From contig NZ_CP016793.1 in assembly GCF_001701025.1 (NCBI RefSeq), positions 2,418,001-2,482,000 of the forward strand: a stretch of 64,000 nucleotides of DNA, in the 5' to 3' direction. The position numbers and the translations under genes are program-made. The notes under the pieces are model-generated. The model was not told the DNA's origin. It searched no databases and was given only the letters and a program-made list of their open reading frames with translations. Shown in pieces: positions 43,408 through 51,571 of the stretch. Source of the stretch: Lentzea guizhouensis (lineage in GTDB: Bacteria; Actinomycetota; Actinomycetes; Mycobacteriales; Pseudonocardiaceae). Numbering within the stretch: the first letter of the stretch is position 1; each line of letters begins with the position of its first letter.

Positions 43408-44195
43408 GACGCGGCTCCGGCCGAGAGGTGGTGGGTTTGTTCTTCGCAGGCGCCGGCGCCGACCACCAGGATCTGGTCGCGGACGCGGACCACCTCGACC
43501 GGGGTGCGGTAGAGCTCGGACAGCACGGCCGAGCTCATGACCTCCTCCGGAGTGCCCACCCGGAAGCGGCCGCCCACCAGGTACAGCACCCGGTCCACCA
43601 GGGGCAGGACCGGGTTGAGCTCGTGGGTGACGAACAGGACGGCGGTGGAGGCTTCGCGGCGGCGTTTGTCGATCAGTTCGCTGACCACGCGCTGGTTGGC
43701 GAGGTCGAGCGAGAGCAGTGGCTCGTCGCAGAGCATCACGGTCGGGTCGCCGACCAGCGCCTGCGCCACCCGCAGCCGCTGCTGCTCACCGCCGGACAGC
43801 AGGCCGATGGGCGAGTCGGCGTAGGCGGTGGCGCCGACGGACTCGATGGCCGCGTCGACGCGGATGCGGCGGCCGGTGCGACCGCGCAGGCCCATGCCCC
43901 AGCGGTTGCCGTCGAGGCCCAGGCCGACGAGGTCGCGGCCGCGCAGGGTCATGGACTGGTCGAGCGCTCGCTGCTGCGGGATGTAGCCGATGGCGCGGTT
44001 GCCGCCGGAGACCTCGACCGTGCCGGAGGACAGCGGTTGCAGGCCCAGCAGGACGCGCATCAGGCTGGTCTTGCCCGAGCCGTTCGGGCCCAGCACCGCG
44101 AGGAACTCACCGGGCTCGACGTCGAGGTCGAGTGAGTCCCACAGCACCCTGTCCCCGTAGGACAGCCGGGCCCCGCGCAGCGAGATCGCGGTCAT
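43404..44195 (-). CDS. znuC: Zinc/manganese ABC transporter ATPase (ZnuC-type)
   Basis: This is the 263-residue ATPase of the metal importer. Walker A is GPNGSGKTSLM, the signature is LLSGGEQQRLRVAQAL, and Walker B is VMLCDEPLLSLD. It overlaps both neighbours by four bases, indicating coupled translation. Metal choice is inferred from the binding protein and the Zur-like box. Confidence 0.9.
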   Translation of the reverse strand: MTAISLRGARLSYGDRVLWDSLDLDVEPGEFLAVLGPNGSGKTSLMRVLLGLQPLSSGTVEVSGGNRAIGYIPQQRALDQSMTLRGRDLVGLGLDGNRWGMGLRGRTGRRIRVDAAIESVGATAYADSPIGLLSGGEQQRLRVAQALVGDPTVMLCDEPLLSLDLANQRVVSELIDKRRREASTAVLFVTHELNPVLPLVDRVLYLVGGRFRVGTPEEVMSSAVLSELYRTPVEVVRVRDQILVVGAGACEEQTHHLSAGAAS

Positions 44196-45130
44196 GCCTT
44201 GAGCGCCTGCGAAAGGGCGTCCACCTGCTTGCTCATCCAGTCAAGGTAGCTGGTCACGCCCTGCGGCAACGTCTCGGTGACCTCGACGACGGGCACGCCA
44301 GCGGCCTTGGCCTTCTCGACCAGCTGCTTGGTGACGTTGTTCTCGGTCTGCGTGTTGTTGACCAGCACGTTGACCTGCTTGCCCTCGACCAGCTGGTTCA
44401 TCGACGCGAGCGCGGCGGCGGGGATGTCGGACTCCTCCTCGACGGCCTTGCTGAACGCCTCGGGGGTCGCGTCCTCCGCACCGGCCTCGTCGAGCAGGTA
44501 GTGCGCGATCGGCTCGGTGGCGGCGACCTTCTTGCCGGTGCCCGCTCCCGCGATCTTCTTCTCCAGGTCCTCCAGCGCGGCGGTGAACTTCTGGGTGTTG
44601 CTCTCGAACGTCGTCTTCTTGTCCGGTGCGAGCGCGCCCAGCTCGTTCGCCGCGGCCTCGGCCACCGCCTGGACGGTGTGCAGGTCGTACCAGACGTGCT
44701 CGTTCTCGGCGTGGTCGTGGCCGTGGTCGTCGGCGGGCGCCTCGGAGGTCGGGGCGGCGGAGGTCGTCTCCTCTGCGTGGGAGTGCTCGCGCAGCGGGAA
44801 CGCCTCGATCTTCTTGGTGGCGTCGCTGGTGATCAGCTTCGCGAAGAAGTCGTCGTAGCCGCCGCCGTTGAACACGACCAGCTTCGCGTCCTTGACCAGC
44901 GCCGCGTCAGCCGGCTTGCTCTCGTAGGAGTGCGGGTCGGCGGACGGGTCGGCCAGCAGTGCCTTGACCTCGACCGCGTCGCCACCGACGGCGGCGACGA
45001 CGCTGCCCCACACGTTGGTGGAGGCCACGACCTGGATCTTGCCGTTGTCGGCGGACGGCGTGGTCGTGCCGCACGCGGCCAGGCTCACGACGGCGAGAGT
45101 GCCGACCAGAGCGTTGCGGAGAGTCATCAC
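44192..45130 (-). CDS. znuA: Zinc-binding lipoprotein of ABC importer (ZnuA-type)
   Basis: This 312-residue cluster A-1 solute-binding protein has lipobox LAAC (acylated cysteine about residue 20) and the usual ligand histidines, including the one in DPHSYESKP. A His/Asp/Glu-rich loop (HSHAEE, then DDHGHDHAENEH) of about 30 residues, typical of zinc rather than manganese systems, follows. The start may be GTG 45130 or the adjacent ATG. A Zur-like palindrome lies 21 bases upstream. Confidence 0.9.
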   Translation of the reverse strand: MMTLRNALVGTLAVVSLAACGTTTPSADNGKIQVVASTNVWGSVVAAVGGDAVEVKALLADPSADPHSYESKPADAALVKDAKLVVFNGGGYDDFFAKLITSDATKKIEAFPLREHSHAEETTSAAPTSEAPADDHGHDHAENEHVWYDLHTVQAVAEAAANELGALAPDKKTTFESNTQKFTAALEDLEKKIAGAGTGKKVAATEPIAHYLLDEAGAEDATPEAFSKAVEEESDIPAAALASMNQLVEGKQVNVLVNNTQTENNVTKQLVEKAKAAGVPVVEVTETLPQGVTSYLDWMSKQVDALSQALKA

Positions 45131-45150
45131 GCCGTCCCTCGATCAGGTAA

Positions 45151-45165
45151 TGGAAACCGTTGTCG
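45151..45165. promoter_or_regulatory. Zur-like operator of znuACB
   Basis: TGGAAACCGTTGTCG, read on the minus strand as CGACAACGGTTTCCA, resembles the actinobacterial Zur box (TGAAAACGGTTTTCA-type, from memory) with the central AACGGTT intact. It lies just upstream of the znuA start. Zinc-dependent repression is inferred. Confidence 0.5.
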
Positions 45166-45188
45166 AGTTCAGCTTACGACATGGAAAA

Positions 45189-45212
45189 GCCCCCGACGGT
45201 CACGCCGGGGGC
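45189..45212 (-). terminator. Terminator of the UgpC/MsiK-type ATPase gene
   Basis: On the minus strand GCCCCCGGCG and CGTCGGGGGC form a ten-pair stem (one G-T) with a four-base loop, followed by TTTTCC. It lies 13 bases after the stop of the ATPase gene. Confidence 0.85.
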
Positions 45213-45225
45213 CTTGACGTGTGAA

Positions 45226-46320
45226 TCACGCCTCCAGACGGTCGCCCGTCTCGGGGTGGAACAGGTGGATCTCGGTGTGGTCGCGGACGGCGACCTTGAC
45301 GTGCTGGCCCAGGGTGGGCGGCGTGCGGCCGTCGACGCGGACGACGAAGCGCTGCGCGGAGTCACCGATCTTCACGGCACCGTGCACGAGGGCGTCGGCG
45401 CCGAGCTCCTCGACCAGCTCGACGGTCATCTCCATGCCCTCCTCGGTCGACGGCACGATGCCGAGGGCCTCGGGGCGGATGCCGAAGGTGACCTCGTCGA
45501 GGCCGCCGGCGGCGTCGAGCGCGGCGCGGGACAGCGGCACGATGACGCCGTCGAGCTTCGCGCCCTCCGACGAGATCGGCACGGTCTTGAGGTTCATGGC
45601 GGGCGAGCCGATGAAGCCGGCGACGAACGCGTTGGCCGGGCGGTCGTACAGCGCGCGCGGGGTGTCGCACTGCTGCAGCAGGCCGTCCTTCAGCACGGCG
45701 ACGCGGTGGCCCATCGTCATGGCCTCGACCTGGTCGTGCGTGACGTAGATCGTGGTGGTGCCGAGGCGCTGCTGCAGGGCCGCGATGTTCGCACGGGTCT
45801 CGACGCGCAGCTTGGCGTCCAGGTTGGACAGCGGCTCGTCCATGAGGAACACGGAGGGCTCGCGGACGATGGCGCGACCCATCGCGACGCGCTGGCGCTG
45901 ACCACCGGAGAGCGCCTTCGGCTTGCGCTCCAGGTACTTCTGCAGGTCGAGCATCTTGGCGGCCTCTTCGACCTTCGCCTTGATCTCGGTCTTGCTGACG
46001 CCGCGCAGCTTGAGCGCGAAGCCCATGTTCTCCGCGACCGTCATGTGCGGGTAGAGCGCGTACGACTGGAACACCATCGCGATGTCCCGGCCCTTCGGCG
46101 GCACGTTCGTGACGTCCTTGCCGCCGATGTGGATGGCGCCCTCGTCGATGTCCTCAAGGCCCGCGAGCATGCGCAGCGCCGTCGACTTGCCGGAACCGGA
46201 CGGGCCGACGAGCACCAGGAACTCGCCGTCCGCGACCTCGAGCGAGAGCTCGTCGACCGCGCGGACCGGCGGGTTGCCGGAGAACACCCGCGACGCCTTG
46301 ACGTAGGACACCTCTGCCAT
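45226..46320 (-). CDS. msiK: Sugar ABC importer ATPase (MsiK/UgpC type)
   Basis: This is a 364-residue ATPase of the MalK group. Walker A is GPSGSGKSTALRML, signature LSGGQRQRVAMGRA, Walker B VFLMDEPLSNLD, followed by C-terminal OB/TOBE domains (about 240-360). In Streptomyces one such protein, MsiK, energises many sugar importers. Here neither the csn-like (3899-7124) nor the maltose-type (47041-50177) permease sets has its own ATPase, so this one probably serves both. The ATG at 46320 follows AAAGG; an upstream start adds only three residues. Three LacI-type operators lie 43-113 bases upstream. Confidence 0.9.
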   Translation of the reverse strand: MAEVSYVKASRVFSGNPPVRAVDELSLEVADGEFLVLVGPSGSGKSTALRMLAGLEDIDEGAIHIGGKDVTNVPPKGRDIAMVFQSYALYPHMTVAENMGFALKLRGVSKTEIKAKVEEAAKMLDLQKYLERKPKALSGGQRQRVAMGRAIVREPSVFLMDEPLSNLDAKLRVETRANIAALQQRLGTTTIYVTHDQVEAMTMGHRVAVLKDGLLQQCDTPRALYDRPANAFVAGFIGSPAMNLKTVPISSEGAKLDGVIVPLSRAALDAAGGLDEVTFGIRPEALGIVPSTEEGMEMTVELVEELGADALVHGAVKIGDSAQRFVVRVDGRTPPTLGQHVKVAVRDHTEIHLFHPETGDRLEA

Positions 46321-46362
46321 GTGACGCACCTTTCACCGCTTGTCTGGCGGCGACGTTAGGCA

Positions 46363-46378
46363 TTGCAAGCGCTTACGG
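46363..46378. promoter_or_regulatory. LacI-type operator 1 of 3
   Basis: TTGCAAGCGCTTACGG contains the AAGCGCTT core of the two perfect operators next to it, with a degenerate left flank. Its centre is 22 bases from operator 2, about two helical turns. Confidence 0.6.
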
Positions 46379-46384
46379 GAACAG

Positions 46385-46400
46385 ACGTAAGCGCTTACGT
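46385..46400. promoter_or_regulatory. LacI-type operator 2 of 3
   Basis: ACGTAAGCGCTTACGT is a perfect 16-base palindrome with the central CG step typical of LacI-family operators. It is the middle of three sites upstream of the ATPase gene. Confidence 0.75.
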
Positions 46401-46413
46401 CGCGGGAGATCGA

Positions 46414-46433
46414 CAACGTAAGCGCTTACGTTG
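46414..46433. promoter_or_regulatory. LacI-type operator 3 of 3
   Basis: CAACGTAAGCGCTTACGTTG is a perfect 20-base palindrome, centred 31 bases (about three helical turns) from operator 2. It also lies 70 bases before the RibD-like gene on the plus strand, so it could affect both. The LacI proteins encoded at 50400 and 51572 are the candidate ligands. Confidence 0.75.
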
Positions 46434-46502
46434 CGGCCGAACCGATGAGTCCACGGCGGTATCCCGGTCTGTCCTGGTGGGAAACGACGACGGGAGCGAC
46501 CG

Positions 46503-47051
46503 ATGGGCAACGTCCGACTGCACTTCTCGATGTCACTGGACGGCTTCGTGGCCGACGTGAACGACGGCATGGGCTGGCTGGCGCACACGACCGCCGGCTC
46601 CGGGCTCGCCAAGGACTACGAGGAGCGCACCGGTGCGCTCCTCGGCGGCAGGAAGGGCTGGGAGGCCTACCCCGACCCGGCCGTGGCGTACAGCGGCCAG
46701 TTCGTCGGCAAGCTGTTCGTCCTCACCCACCACCCCGAGGACGTGCCACAGGCAGCAGGGGTCACGTTCCTGAACTGCGACGTGGCCGAAGCGGTGCGGA
46801 TCGGCCTGGAAGCCGCGGACGGCAAGGACCTGGCCGTGCTCTCGCCGACCATCGGCAGGCAGCTGCTGGAGCGCGGGCTCGTCGACGAGATCGCCGTGCA
46901 CATCGCCCCCGTGCTGCTCGGCGACGGGCTGCGGTTCTACGACAACCCCGGCGCACGGCCGATCCACCTGCACCGGCTCGACACCGACGACCCCCACTCG
47001 GAGGTGGACGTGCGGTACCGGCCGGTGCGGGAGGAGACCGTCAGCCCTTGA
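46503..47051 (+). CDS. Dihydrofolate reductase/RibD C-terminal family protein
   Basis: This 182-residue reductase-fold protein has VRLHFSMSLDGFVADVNDGM at the start, LLGGRKGWEAYPDP and LAVLSPTIGRQLLERGLVDE in the middle, and IAPVLLGDGLRFYD near the end, the pattern of RibD_C/DHFR-like NADPH-dependent proteins in actinobacteria. The physiological substrate is unknown. The ATG follows GGAG. Its last 11 bases overlap the convergent malG-type gene. Confidence 0.85.
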   Translation: MGNVRLHFSMSLDGFVADVNDGMGWLAHTTAGSGLAKDYEERTGALLGGRKGWEAYPDPAVAYSGQFVGKLFVLTHHPEDVPQAAGVTFLNCDVAEAVRIGLEAADGKDLAVLSPTIGRQLLERGLVDEIAVHIAPVLLGDGLRFYDNPGARPIHLHRLDTDDPHSEVDVRYRPVREETVSP

Positions 47052-47937
47052 CGGCGCCGGACGCGAGGCCCTGCACCAGGAACCGTTGGACGAGGTAGAA
47101 CACGACGATCGCGGGGATGGCGACCAGGATGGAGGCGGCGGCCAGGTGGCCCCACTCCGTCCTGTTCTGCTGCACGAACACCTGCAGGCCGACCGCGAGG
47201 GTCTTCGACTCGTCCGCCGCGGACAGGAAGGCCGACGCGAACGCGACCTCGCCCCACGCGGTCAGGAAGGCGTAGAACGCCGTCACGGCGAGGCCCGGCT
47301 TGGCCAGCGGCATGATCAGCCGCCAGAACACGCCGAACGGGGAGAGGCCGTCCACGCGGCCCGCCTCGTCGATGTCGGCGGGCACGGTGTCGAAGTAGCC
47401 CTTCAGCATGTACGTGCAGAACGGCACCGCCGTCGTGCAGTAGACGAGCACCAGGCCGATCGTGGAACCGTTGAGCCCCAACGCGATCAGGATGTTGTAC
47501 AGCGGCACGATGAGCACCGCGAACGGGAACATCTGCACCAGCAGGAACGACATCATCAGGCCGCGCTTGCCGGGGAACCGGAACCGCGAGGCCGCGTAGC
47601 CCGCCGTGGCCGAGATGAACACGCCGAGCACGGTGGTCAGCAGCGCGATCACCACGGAGTTGCCGAACCAGGCGAGGAAGTCGCCCTTCTCGCCGGCCAG
47701 CACGCGGCTGTAGTTGTCCAAAGAGGACTCGTTCCACAGCTTCGGGGTCGGTTCGACGGCGCGGGCGTCCGGCTTCAGGGAGGTGACGAACACCCAGAAG
47801 ATCGGGAACACCGAGATGATCGACGCGATGACCAGGGCGCCGTGCAGCAACGCCGACGCGCCCTTGGAGCGGTCCGTGCGGCGCAGCCGGCGTTCGGGGG
47901 CCCGCACCACCTGGAGAGACGAAGCATCGAGCGTCAT
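47041..47937 (-). CDS. malG: Maltose-type ABC permease (MalG-like)
   Basis: This 298-residue permease has six membrane helices and the EAA loop DEAGRVDGLSPFGVFWRLIMP (about residues 195-213). The large second periplasmic loop and FVQQNRTEWGHLAAASILVAIP near the C-terminus are typical of MalG. It pairs with the MalF-like protein encoded one base upstream. The ATPase is presumably the MsiK-like protein. Confidence 0.85.
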   Translation of the reverse strand: MTLDASSLQVVRAPERRLRRTDRSKGASALLHGALVIASIISVFPIFWVFVTSLKPDARAVEPTPKLWNESSLDNYSRVLAGEKGDFLAWFGNSVVIALLTTVLGVFISATAGYAASRFRFPGKRGLMMSFLLVQMFPFAVLIVPLYNILIALGLNGSTIGLVLVYCTTAVPFCTYMLKGYFDTVPADIDEAGRVDGLSPFGVFWRLIMPLAKPGLAVTAFYAFLTAWGEVAFASAFLSAADESKTLAVGLQVFVQQNRTEWGHLAAASILVAIPAIVVFYLVQRFLVQGLASGAVKG

Positions 47938-47938
47938 G

Positions 47939-48856
47939 TCACCACACCTCGCCCTGCTTGCGCAGCGCCCGCCGGTAGACCGCGGCGAACACCAACAACA
48001 CCGAAAGGATCAGCACGCCGTAGGTCGACGCGATGGCGTAGTCGCGGGACGCGCCGGAGAAGAAGCGCTCGAAGGCGTAGGTCACCAGGATCCGGGTGTT
48101 CGGGTTGGGGCCCGCCACCAGGTAGATCACCGGGAACATGTTGAACGTCCAGATGATGCCGAGCAGGATCACCGTGGACGACACCGAGCGCAGGCCCGGC
48201 AGGGTCACGTGCCGGAACCGCTGCCACGGCGTGGCGCCGTCCACCTCCGCCGCCTCGTAGAGGTCACCGGGGATCGACTGCAGGCCACCGAGCAGCGCCA
48301 CCATCATGAACGGCGTGCCCAGCCAGACGTTGACGATGATCACGGACACGAGCGCCCAGTCGGACTGGCCGAGCCAGACCGGGTCCGGCAGGCCGATCGC
48401 GCGCAGGACCTGGTTGATGATCCCGTACTGCGCGTTGAACATGTACTTCCACGCGAACGCGCTGATGAACGCGGGCACGGCCCACGGCAGGATCAGCAGC
48501 ACGCGGTAGAGCGAGCGGCCCGCCACCTGGCGGTTGAGCAGCATCGCCAGGCCGAGACCGATGGTGTAGTGGAAGAACACGCAGGCGAACGTCCAGACCA
48601 GCGTGCGGACCAGCGTGCCCCAGAAGGCGCCGTAGGAGTCGCCGCCGGACAGGATGTTGAGGTAGTTCTTGAAGCCCACCACGTCGTAGGACGCGGGCCG
48701 GTCCAGGACCGGGTTGGCGATGTTGCCCTCGTTGATGTTCGTGAAGGTGAAGTACACGCCCTGGGCGAGCGGGTAGAGCACCAACACCGCGATGACCACC
48801 ACGACCGGCAGCACCATCGCATACGCGTACCAGTACCGGTCCAGGAACCGACGCAC
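47939..48856 (-). CDS. malF: Maltose-type ABC permease (MalF-like)
   Basis: This 305-residue permease has about six membrane helices; the EAA loop is YEAAEVDGATPWQRFRHVTL near residue 205. It lacks the long periplasmic domain of enteric MalF, as usual in actinobacteria. Its gene is separated from malE by 61 bases that contain a strong hairpin. Confidence 0.85.
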   Translation of the reverse strand: MRRFLDRYWYAYAMVLPVVVVIAVLVLYPLAQGVYFTFTNINEGNIANPVLDRPASYDVVGFKNYLNILSGGDSYGAFWGTLVRTLVWTFACVFFHYTIGLGLAMLLNRQVAGRSLYRVLLILPWAVPAFISAFAWKYMFNAQYGIINQVLRAIGLPDPVWLGQSDWALVSVIIVNVWLGTPFMMVALLGGLQSIPGDLYEAAEVDGATPWQRFRHVTLPGLRSVSSTVILLGIIWTFNMFPVIYLVAGPNPNTRILVTYAFERFFSGASRDYAIASTYGVLILSVLLVFAAVYRRALRKQGEVW

Positions 48857-48878
48857 CGATCTCCTCCGAACCTCAGGC

Positions 48879-48909
48879 GAACGGCCGGGGCGTGCAACCC
48901 CGGCCGTTC
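48879..48909. promoter_or_regulatory. Intercistronic hairpin between malE and malF
   Basis: Arms GAACGGCCGGGG and CCCCGGCCGTTC form a perfect 12-pair stem around CGTGCAA. It starts nine bases after the malE stop on the minus strand. Such hairpins typically protect the upstream binding-protein mRNA or partly stop transcription, so that binding protein outnumbers permease. Confidence 0.75.
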
Positions 48910-48917
48910 AACACCAA

Positions 48918-50177
48918 TCAGCCGATCGAGTACTCGGGGACGACCTGCTCCTTGTAGGCCTTGGCGACGTCGTCGAGCGCCGCCTTCGGCTCCTTCTTGC
49001 CGGCGAGGACGTCGGCGTAGGCGATCTTCAGCGGGTCGAACAGCTGGCCGCCCTCGGGGATCCACGCACGCTCGTGCGCGACCTTGGTGACCGGCTCGAA
49101 CGCGGCGACGACGGCGTTGGCCTTGACGTCGGCGTTCTGGTAGGCCGACTTGCGGGTCGGCAGCAGGCCGAGGTCCTTGGCGATGGCGGCCTGCGACTCG
49201 ACCGACGCCATGCACTGGATCAGCTTGATCGACGACTGCTTCGCCTTGGTGCCCTGGCGGATGGTGTAGTCGTGGCCGCCGACCGGCGCGCTGCCCTTGC
49301 CCGCGGTGGGGCCGGGGACCGGCGCGATGCCCAGGTTGGCCTTGTCGGTGAACGCGGTGCCCTTGAGGTAGTCGGCGACCGACCACGGGCCGTTGATCAC
49401 CATCGCGGTGTCACCGCTGGTGAACGCCGCCTGCATCGTGGTGTAGGAGTTCGTGGCGTCCAGCGAGGTGAACGCGGCCTTGGCGTCGAGCAGGCCCTTC
49501 GCGGTCTGCAGCGCCTTCACGTTCTGCTCGGAGTTGACCACGATCTTCTTCGACGCGGCGTCGACCAGGTCGCCGCCCTCGCCGTAGATGAACGGCAGCG
49601 CGTAGTACGCGTCGTTGTTGAGGAAGATCGACTTCTCGCCACCCAGCTTCGCGGCGGCCGCCTTGACCTCGTCCCACGTCTTCGGTGGCTCGACACCGGC
49701 GTCGGCGAGCTTCTTCTTGTTGTAGAACAGCGCCAGCGAGTCGGTCACCTGCGGCACGGCGTAGGTCTTGCCCTCGAACTTCGTCGAGCCCAGCGGAGCC
49801 TCCAGGAAGTCGGAGGTGTCCTTGGCGAGGTCGGTGTCGCTCAGGTCGGCCACGTAGCCGAGCTTCGCGAGCGCGGGCACCCAGGCGACCTCGGCGCGGA
49901 AGACGTCGGGACCCTGGCCACCCTGCGCTGCGGTCTTGTAGTTGGCGAGCGCGGTGTCGAAGGCCTGCGTCTCGACCTTGACCTTGTAGCCGCCCTTGGT
50001 CGCGCAGTCCTCGGCGATCTTCTTGAACACGGGGCTCTCGTTGGGACCACTGGTGTCCCAGAAGGTCACCTCGCCCGAGTCGGATCCGCTGTTGCTGCTC
50101 GATCCGCCACCACCACAGGCGGTGAGCACGAGGGCGACACCCGTCGCCATGGCGGTCACGAGGGTTGTCCGTCGCAT
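48918..50177 (-). CDS. malE: Maltose-type sugar-binding lipoprotein (MalE-like)
   Basis: This 419-residue lipoprotein has lipobox LTAC (acylated Cys21) followed by a Gly/Ser linker. The mature domain follows the MalE pattern: GEVTFWDTSGPNE at the start, PDVFRAEVAWVPALAKLG, YAVPQVTDSLALFYNKKKL, and AMVINGPWSVADYL. Maltose or maltodextrin is the likeliest ligand, by family. A LacI regulator gene diverges 222 bases away, and the space between contains TTGC-phased and TGCAA inverted repeats. Confidence 0.85.
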   Translation of the reverse strand: MRRTTLVTAMATGVALVLTACGGGGSSSNSGSDSGEVTFWDTSGPNESPVFKKIAEDCATKGGYKVKVETQAFDTALANYKTAAQGGQGPDVFRAEVAWVPALAKLGYVADLSDTDLAKDTSDFLEAPLGSTKFEGKTYAVPQVTDSLALFYNKKKLADAGVEPPKTWDEVKAAAAKLGGEKSIFLNNDAYYALPFIYGEGGDLVDAASKKIVVNSEQNVKALQTAKGLLDAKAAFTSLDATNSYTTMQAAFTSGDTAMVINGPWSVADYLKGTAFTDKANLGIAPVPGPTAGKGSAPVGGHDYTIRQGTKAKQSSIKLIQCMASVESQAAIAKDLGLLPTRKSAYQNADVKANAVVAAFEPVTKVAHERAWIPEGGQLFDPLKIAYADVLAGKKEPKAALDDVAKAYKEQVVPEYSIG

Positions 50178-50230
50178 CGTTGCTGCCGTTCCCTCCAGCT
50201 GGGCCTCATCTCCCAGCGAGATGAGGGGTC

Positions 50231-50344
50231 TTGCAAGGTTTTGCGAGAATGTTGCGGGCGATTTCACTACCCGAACCATGGTCAGGTCAAGACATCGACC
50301 GTAACCAAGCCGTAACGGCGTTGTCCTGCAAACCGTCGTTGCAA
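50231..50344. promoter_or_regulatory. Candidate LacI-type sites between malE and its regulator
   Basis: TTGC occurs at 50231, 50241 and 50252, phased by 10-11 bases on one DNA face, and TGCAA-7-TTGCA forms an inverted repeat at 50327-50343. CCGTAACGG (50310-50318) resembles the ACCGTTACGGT palindrome before the second LacI gene. These are plausible MalR-like sites; none matches the GTAAGCGCTTAC operators exactly. Confidence 0.4.
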
Positions 50345-50399
50345 ATTTTTTCTGAACACGGCAGGCTGGCCCCGCAACCGAGCTGACCAGGGAGGCAAC

Positions 50400-51437
50400 G
50401 TGTCCGGACTGTCCGAGATCGCGAGGGCAGCCGGGGTGTCCATCTCGACCGTCAGCCGGGTGCTGAACCGGCGAGCCGGCGTCAACGACGAGACCAGGCA
50501 GCGGGTGCTGTCGGTGCTCGCGGAGATGCCGTACACCCCGCGCGGACTCGGCGCCTTGCAGCGGACCGGCGTGATCGGGCTGCTGGTGCCCGAGCTCTCG
50601 AACCCGGTGTTCCCCGCGTTCGCCGAGGCGCTGGAGACCCGCGCCGCGCGGCTCGGCTACTCCTCGCTGCTGTGCAACACCCGCAGCGGCGCGCCGATGG
50701 GCGAGGAGGAGTACGTCCGGATGCTGCTGGCCCGCGGGGTCGAGGGCATGGTGTTCGTGTCGCCGGAGATCACCAACGTCGAGGTGCCGCTCGGGCAGGC
50801 GCCGCAGCCGAGCTACTACGCGAAGCTGCTCGCGGACGGCGTGCACATGGTCTTCCTCAACGGCGCCACGCCGGCGTTGGACGTGCCGGACGTGACGGTG
50901 GACGAGCAGCTCGCGGGCTACACGGCGACCAAGCACCTGATCGAGCTCGGGCACGAGCGGATCGGGTTCGTGTCGGGTCCCGCGCGGTCCCTGCCCTCAC
51001 GCCTGAAGCGCGCCGGGTGGGCGGCCGCGCTGGAGGAGCAGCACCTGCCGGCGGGCTCGGAGTACGTGGCGCACGCACCGTTCAGCGCCGAGGGCGGTGG
51101 CGAGGCACTGGCGCAGCTGATCGACACGGTCATGCCGACCGCGGTGATCTGCTCGTCGGACCACATGGCGCTGGGCGTCATGCGGGAGGCCCACCAACGG
51201 GGGATCTCGGTACCGGACCAGCTCTCGGTCGTCGGGTTTGACGACATCCCGCTGGCCGCCTACTCCTCGCCCGCTTTGACGACGCTCGCGCAGCCCATCG
51301 AGGAGATGGCGGCGGCCGCGATCGACGAGCTGGTGCTGCGGCTCGACCCGGATCGCCGCAGGCAGAGCACCGACAACTACACCCGCGTGTTCCGGCCGCG
51401 GCTGGTCGTGCGGGAATCGTCCGCGCCACCGAAGTAA
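50400..51437 (+). CDS. LacI-family transcriptional regulator, mal-type
   Basis: The 345-residue regulator has an N-terminal helix-turn-helix (GLSEIARAAGVSISTVSRVL, residues 3-22), a hinge helix near 50 and a periplasmic-binding-protein-like sugar domain (GVIGLLVPELSNPVFPAFAE, ICSSDHMALGVMREA, VVGFDDIPLAAY). The GTG at 50400 follows AGGGAGG. It is divergent from the malEFG-like operon, so it is the obvious candidate for its sugar-responsive repressor. Confidence 0.9.
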   Translation: MSGLSEIARAAGVSISTVSRVLNRRAGVNDETRQRVLSVLAEMPYTPRGLGALQRTGVIGLLVPELSNPVFPAFAEALETRAARLGYSSLLCNTRSGAPMGEEEYVRMLLARGVEGMVFVSPEITNVEVPLGQAPQPSYYAKLLADGVHMVFLNGATPALDVPDVTVDEQLAGYTATKHLIELGHERIGFVSGPARSLPSRLKRAGWAAALEEQHLPAGSEYVAHAPFSAEGGGEALAQLIDTVMPTAVICSSDHMALGVMREAHQRGISVPDQLSVVGFDDIPLAAYSSPALTTLAQPIEEMAAAAIDELVLRLDPDRRRQSTDNYTRVFRPRLVVRESSAPPK

Positions 51438-51554
51438 GACGCCCGATGGCTCATATTGGTCTGGACCAACTTCTGAACAAGGCAGACGGAACGACCAGCG
51501 CGGATGCGTCATTTGAGGGACGCGGGTCACCCTGACTTCACGAATTGGTTCTGA

Positions 51555-51565
51555 ACCGTTACGGT
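51555..51565. promoter_or_regulatory. Palindrome ahead of the second LacI gene
   Basis: ACCGTTACGGT is a perfect 11-base palindrome whose TACGGT half also fits a -10 element six bases before the ATG at 51572. A repressor bound here would block transcription, so autoregulation is possible. Confidence 0.4.
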
Positions 51566-51571
51566 CCTTTC

